This document shows positions 61,241-64,000 of a stretch of DNA of 64,000 nucleotides, in pieces (position 1 is the stretch's first letter; each line of letters opens with the position of its first letter). The notes beneath the pieces are model-generated. The model was not told the DNA's origin, made no database searches, and worked only from the letters and a program-made list of their open reading frames with translations. The stretch is from Cymodocea nodosa. Lineage: Eukaryota > Streptophyta > Magnoliopsida > Alismatales > Cymodoceaceae. The stretch spans positions 14,480,501 through 14,544,500 of the forward strand of contig CM072344.1 of the NCBI GenBank assembly GCA_036874045.1, written 5' to 3'. The position numbers and the translations under genes were made by a program.

Positions 61241-63982
61241 TCACTTCACCATCTGCTTGATTGGTTGAATGATCCTCATGTATAACATCTTACTCGTATC
61301 ATTCAGAAATTGGAGATAGAGATACCTCCATGTCTTCTTAAAGAAAAGGATGCCATAGAATGTCCAAAATCCAACGATAAAATCAAGAATTGCAGTCATA
61401 TAAAGCCATATCTTCTCTTTGTCATCATCATCCTCATTCTGATCACTCTTTGATTTTGGGTTTTGCTCTTCTTCGCAGCTCTTAGATAATGGAGGCCCAC
61501 ATAGTTTGGGATTACCTTTGTAGGACTCATTAGTAAATGTTAGGAACTGCTTGCCCGTAGGAATATGACCTGAGAGGTTGTTAAATGACAAGTTCAATGA
61601 AGATAAAAATGTCATCTTCATCAACTCCTGAGGAATTTGCCCAGAGAGTTTATTTCTTGATAGATCCAGTGCTTCCAACTTCAACAATCTACCAAGTGTC
61701 TTTGGAATGCTACTTGTCAATTGATTTTCTGCCAAATTCAAATTTCGCAAGCCATGCAGATCTCCAAATTCTTGGGGAATAACTCCAAAAAAGTTGTTGT
61801 TGGATAGGTCGATGCTTGTGACTAATGAAATGATCTTGTCAACATATTTGTCATTTCTTTCTTTCATGCTTATTGTTACAGATTCTTTGTAGTAAGCATT
61901 GTCTAGGATTGATCTTTTTAACTTGTCGTGGGCCTTCATGGCATTGAAATTCCCTACCATCTTCGGTAGAGATCCTGATAAATTATTATTTCCAAGATCC
62001 AAGACTTGAAGTAATTCCAGTCTTGACAATGATTGTGGAATATTCCCATAAAGTCTATTTGACCTCAAGCGTAGAATCTTTAAAGGCTGCATGCCTTCTG
62101 CCATCCAAGATGGTATTGATCCGGTGAACTTGTTTTCACCAAGATCAAGGACAGTCAATTTCCTACACTTACCCAAGGATCTCGATAGATTTCCATAAAG
62201 TTGATTGTTCTCCAAATGCAATGATTCCAAAGTACAAGTTTGATTTTCTTGTATCGTAGGAAATGTACCATTGAATTTGTTGCTTCCCAAGTGAAGAATG
62301 TCTCTCACTTTCATCATGCAATCAGGAATCTCTCCAGAGAATTTATATTTAGACAAGTCCAATACTCTCAAATCTTGCACTTCACATAACGACGATGAGA
62401 TGCTACCAAATAGATTTGTGTTGTTGGAAAGAAACAAGTACCTCAATGTAGACGTCATCTTTGAGATGGTAGATAGCCACTTAGATCCTAGAAATAGTAG
62501 ACCATGAAGAGATTGAATTAGACAAGGTAAATAATAAAAAAATGTCAATCTACCACTTTCAAAATGGAAAGAAGGATGATCAGATATGTATGTTACCTTC
62601 AAATTTGTTGGAACTCAAATCAACCATTTCTAATTTATTGTTGGAGTTTGTGGCATCTGGTATTTCCCCATCAATGTCATTGGAAGTCACCTTTATTCTA
62701 ACAAGGGAGGAAGAGAAGTTCCAAATCCATGGTGGAAGGCTTCCTCTTATGCCAACATTTGACAGGACAAGATCTTCAAGTTCTTTTTGTGAACGGATCC
62801 ATGTAGGGAATAATTCATTAGGCTCCACTCTCCATGATTTAATATGTAATTCATGTAGATTAAATGGTGGGACCCAATTGGAAGATGATATGTGGAATGT
62901 CGATGATGAGTTTGATTTCACGTTAAGAGACTTCAATGAACTCATGTTTACGAAATGTGATTCTGATAGATTGAAATCATACCCTCCAGTGTACAACGCC
63001 ACCAGGTTTGATAATCTCCCGAAACATTTTGAGAAATCTGCTCCATTGATGTTATCATTTTCATGTAGGTCTAGAATTTCAAGCGAAGACAAGTTGCATA
63101 ATGATTTTGGAATGGATCCATCGAACTTGTTAAAAGAAAGATCTAAATAAGCCAATGATGCTAAATTTACTAGATAGGTGGGAATAAATCCATTGAGGTT
63201 ATTACCATAAAGTATTAAAGATTTTAATGATGATAAATTTCCAATAGAAGTAGGAATTAATCCATTAAAGTTGTTATCAGGAAGATCTAAAGTTTCTAAT
63301 AATGTTAGATTTCCAAGAAAAGAGGGAATGAATCCATTAAGTGACATATTAGAAAGATGTAATTCTCGCAATGCTGATAAGTTTTCAAGGAAGAGAGGAA
63401 TGGATCCATTGAAGTTATTCCCAGAAAGGTCTAATTTTTGCAATGATGATAAATTTCCAAGAAATGTGGGAATGTATCCATTGAGGTTATTAGTAGAAAG
63501 ATCTAATTCCTGCAGTGATTGCATCGATTCAATGAATGTTGGAACATGACCCTCCAACCGACAATAAGATAAATCCAAAGTTTGTAATGATGTGAACTGA
63601 AGCCTAAGCTGTGACTCAGGGAATGTTACGATATTACAATGGGAACATATTAAGGTAGATAGAGAAGGCAATTCACTAAGTGATTGAATCCAATGAGATG
63701 ATGAATTCTCAAGCTGGGAGTAGCTCATATCGATGTATTCCAAAGAGAGGAGTTGTCGAAACCAACTTGCATCATGAATTTTGAGAGAAGGACCAGATGG
63801 AAAATAATAAAATCTAGTAGTAGATGTGTTTTTGGAAAGATCGAGTTGGACTAAGTTGGAGAGATTTCCAAGCGATGAAGGTATGACTCCTTGAAAAGAT
63901 GAAGCAGAAAGGTTTAGATACCTCAACTCCGTAAAGCAACCTAAAAAGGATGGGATGCTGCAGTTGTTGAAGTTATTAGGAG
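61241..63982 (-). CDS. Leucine-rich-repeat receptor-like protein (Cf-type), 5' end missing
   Basis: Two minus-strand exons, 63982(?)-62597 and 62487-61241, join in frame across a 109-bp intron (GAAG/gtaaca...tttctag/GATCTA), giving about 875 residues. The first carries about a dozen LRRs of the plant extracellular type (LGNLSSLQKLDLSGNNFNG, FIPSFLGNLTLLETLDL). The second adds more LRRs, a non-LRR island (about GNFNAMKAHDKLKRSILDNA), four closing LRRs and the GNPKLCGPPLSKSC cap. It ends with an acidic patch, a membrane helix (LYMTAILDFIVGFWTFYGIL) and a short basic tail without a kinase. This is the layout of Cf/EIX-type receptor-like proteins in immunity or development. The signal peptide and first repeats are absent: an in-frame TGA lies at 63992-63990, so either an upstream exon joins at ttcag/ (63983) or the gene is truncated. 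A pseudogene cannot be excluded. Confidence 0.8.
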
Positions 63983-64000
63983 CTGAAGTTCAGACGTTGC

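Noticed and set aside
62542..63549. Plus-strand ORFs opposite the LRR gene
   Set aside because: The regular LRR repeat makes the antisense strand open by chance; peptides lack any domain.

Overview
This window is eukaryotic nuclear DNA from a flowering plant. Coding exons are interrupted by GT-AG introns, one gene encodes a plastid-targeted enzyme, and about two thirds of the sequence is AT-rich, decayed transposon DNA. GC-rich first exons and the makeup of the DNA methyltransferase and plastid pyruvate dehydrogenase exons suggest a monocot, but I cannot name the species.

Five protein genes are supported. (1) Minus strand, about 5.6-7.2 kb: a poly(A)-binding-protein interacting RNA-binding protein of the CID type (PAM2 motif plus two RRMs). 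Eight exons are readable, but its last exon is not visible. (2) Plus strand, 13.9-15.6 kb: a two-exon P-class pentatricopeptide repeat protein of 507 residues. (3) Minus strand, 26.7-52.8 kb: a DRM-type de novo DNA methyltransferase (the RNA-directed DNA methylation enzyme). Seven exons join in frame over 26 kb, with very large transposon-filled introns. (4) Plus strand, 56.3-59.6 kb: the E1-alpha subunit of plastid pyruvate dehydrogenase, three exons and 430 residues. (5) Minus strand, 61.2 kb to the right edge: a leucine-rich-repeat receptor-like protein, 5' end not in the window.

Between and inside these genes lie degenerate mobile elements. They are a Ty3/gypsy RNase H fragment (0.6-1.4 kb), a PIF/Harbinger transposon with a 1.9-kb partial tandem duplication (7.9-12.3 kb), an Ulp1-protease-like fragment (16.2 kb), MITE-like elements (22, 47 and 54 kb) and a hAT remnant (34.5 kb). 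There are also L1-type and RTE-type LINE fragments and a complete but dead Ty1/copia element with both LTRs (38.1-43.2 kb), which is nested inside an RTE LINE in a DRM intron.

The most interesting region is the DRM locus. A gene whose product silences transposons carries several of them in its own introns. It also holds a decayed tandem copy of its UBA-domain exon pair that was itself hit by a LINE, and an inverted repeat able to fold into a long hairpin in the pre-mRNA. I found no tRNA, rRNA or CRISPR features, and no convincing new enzymatic system.
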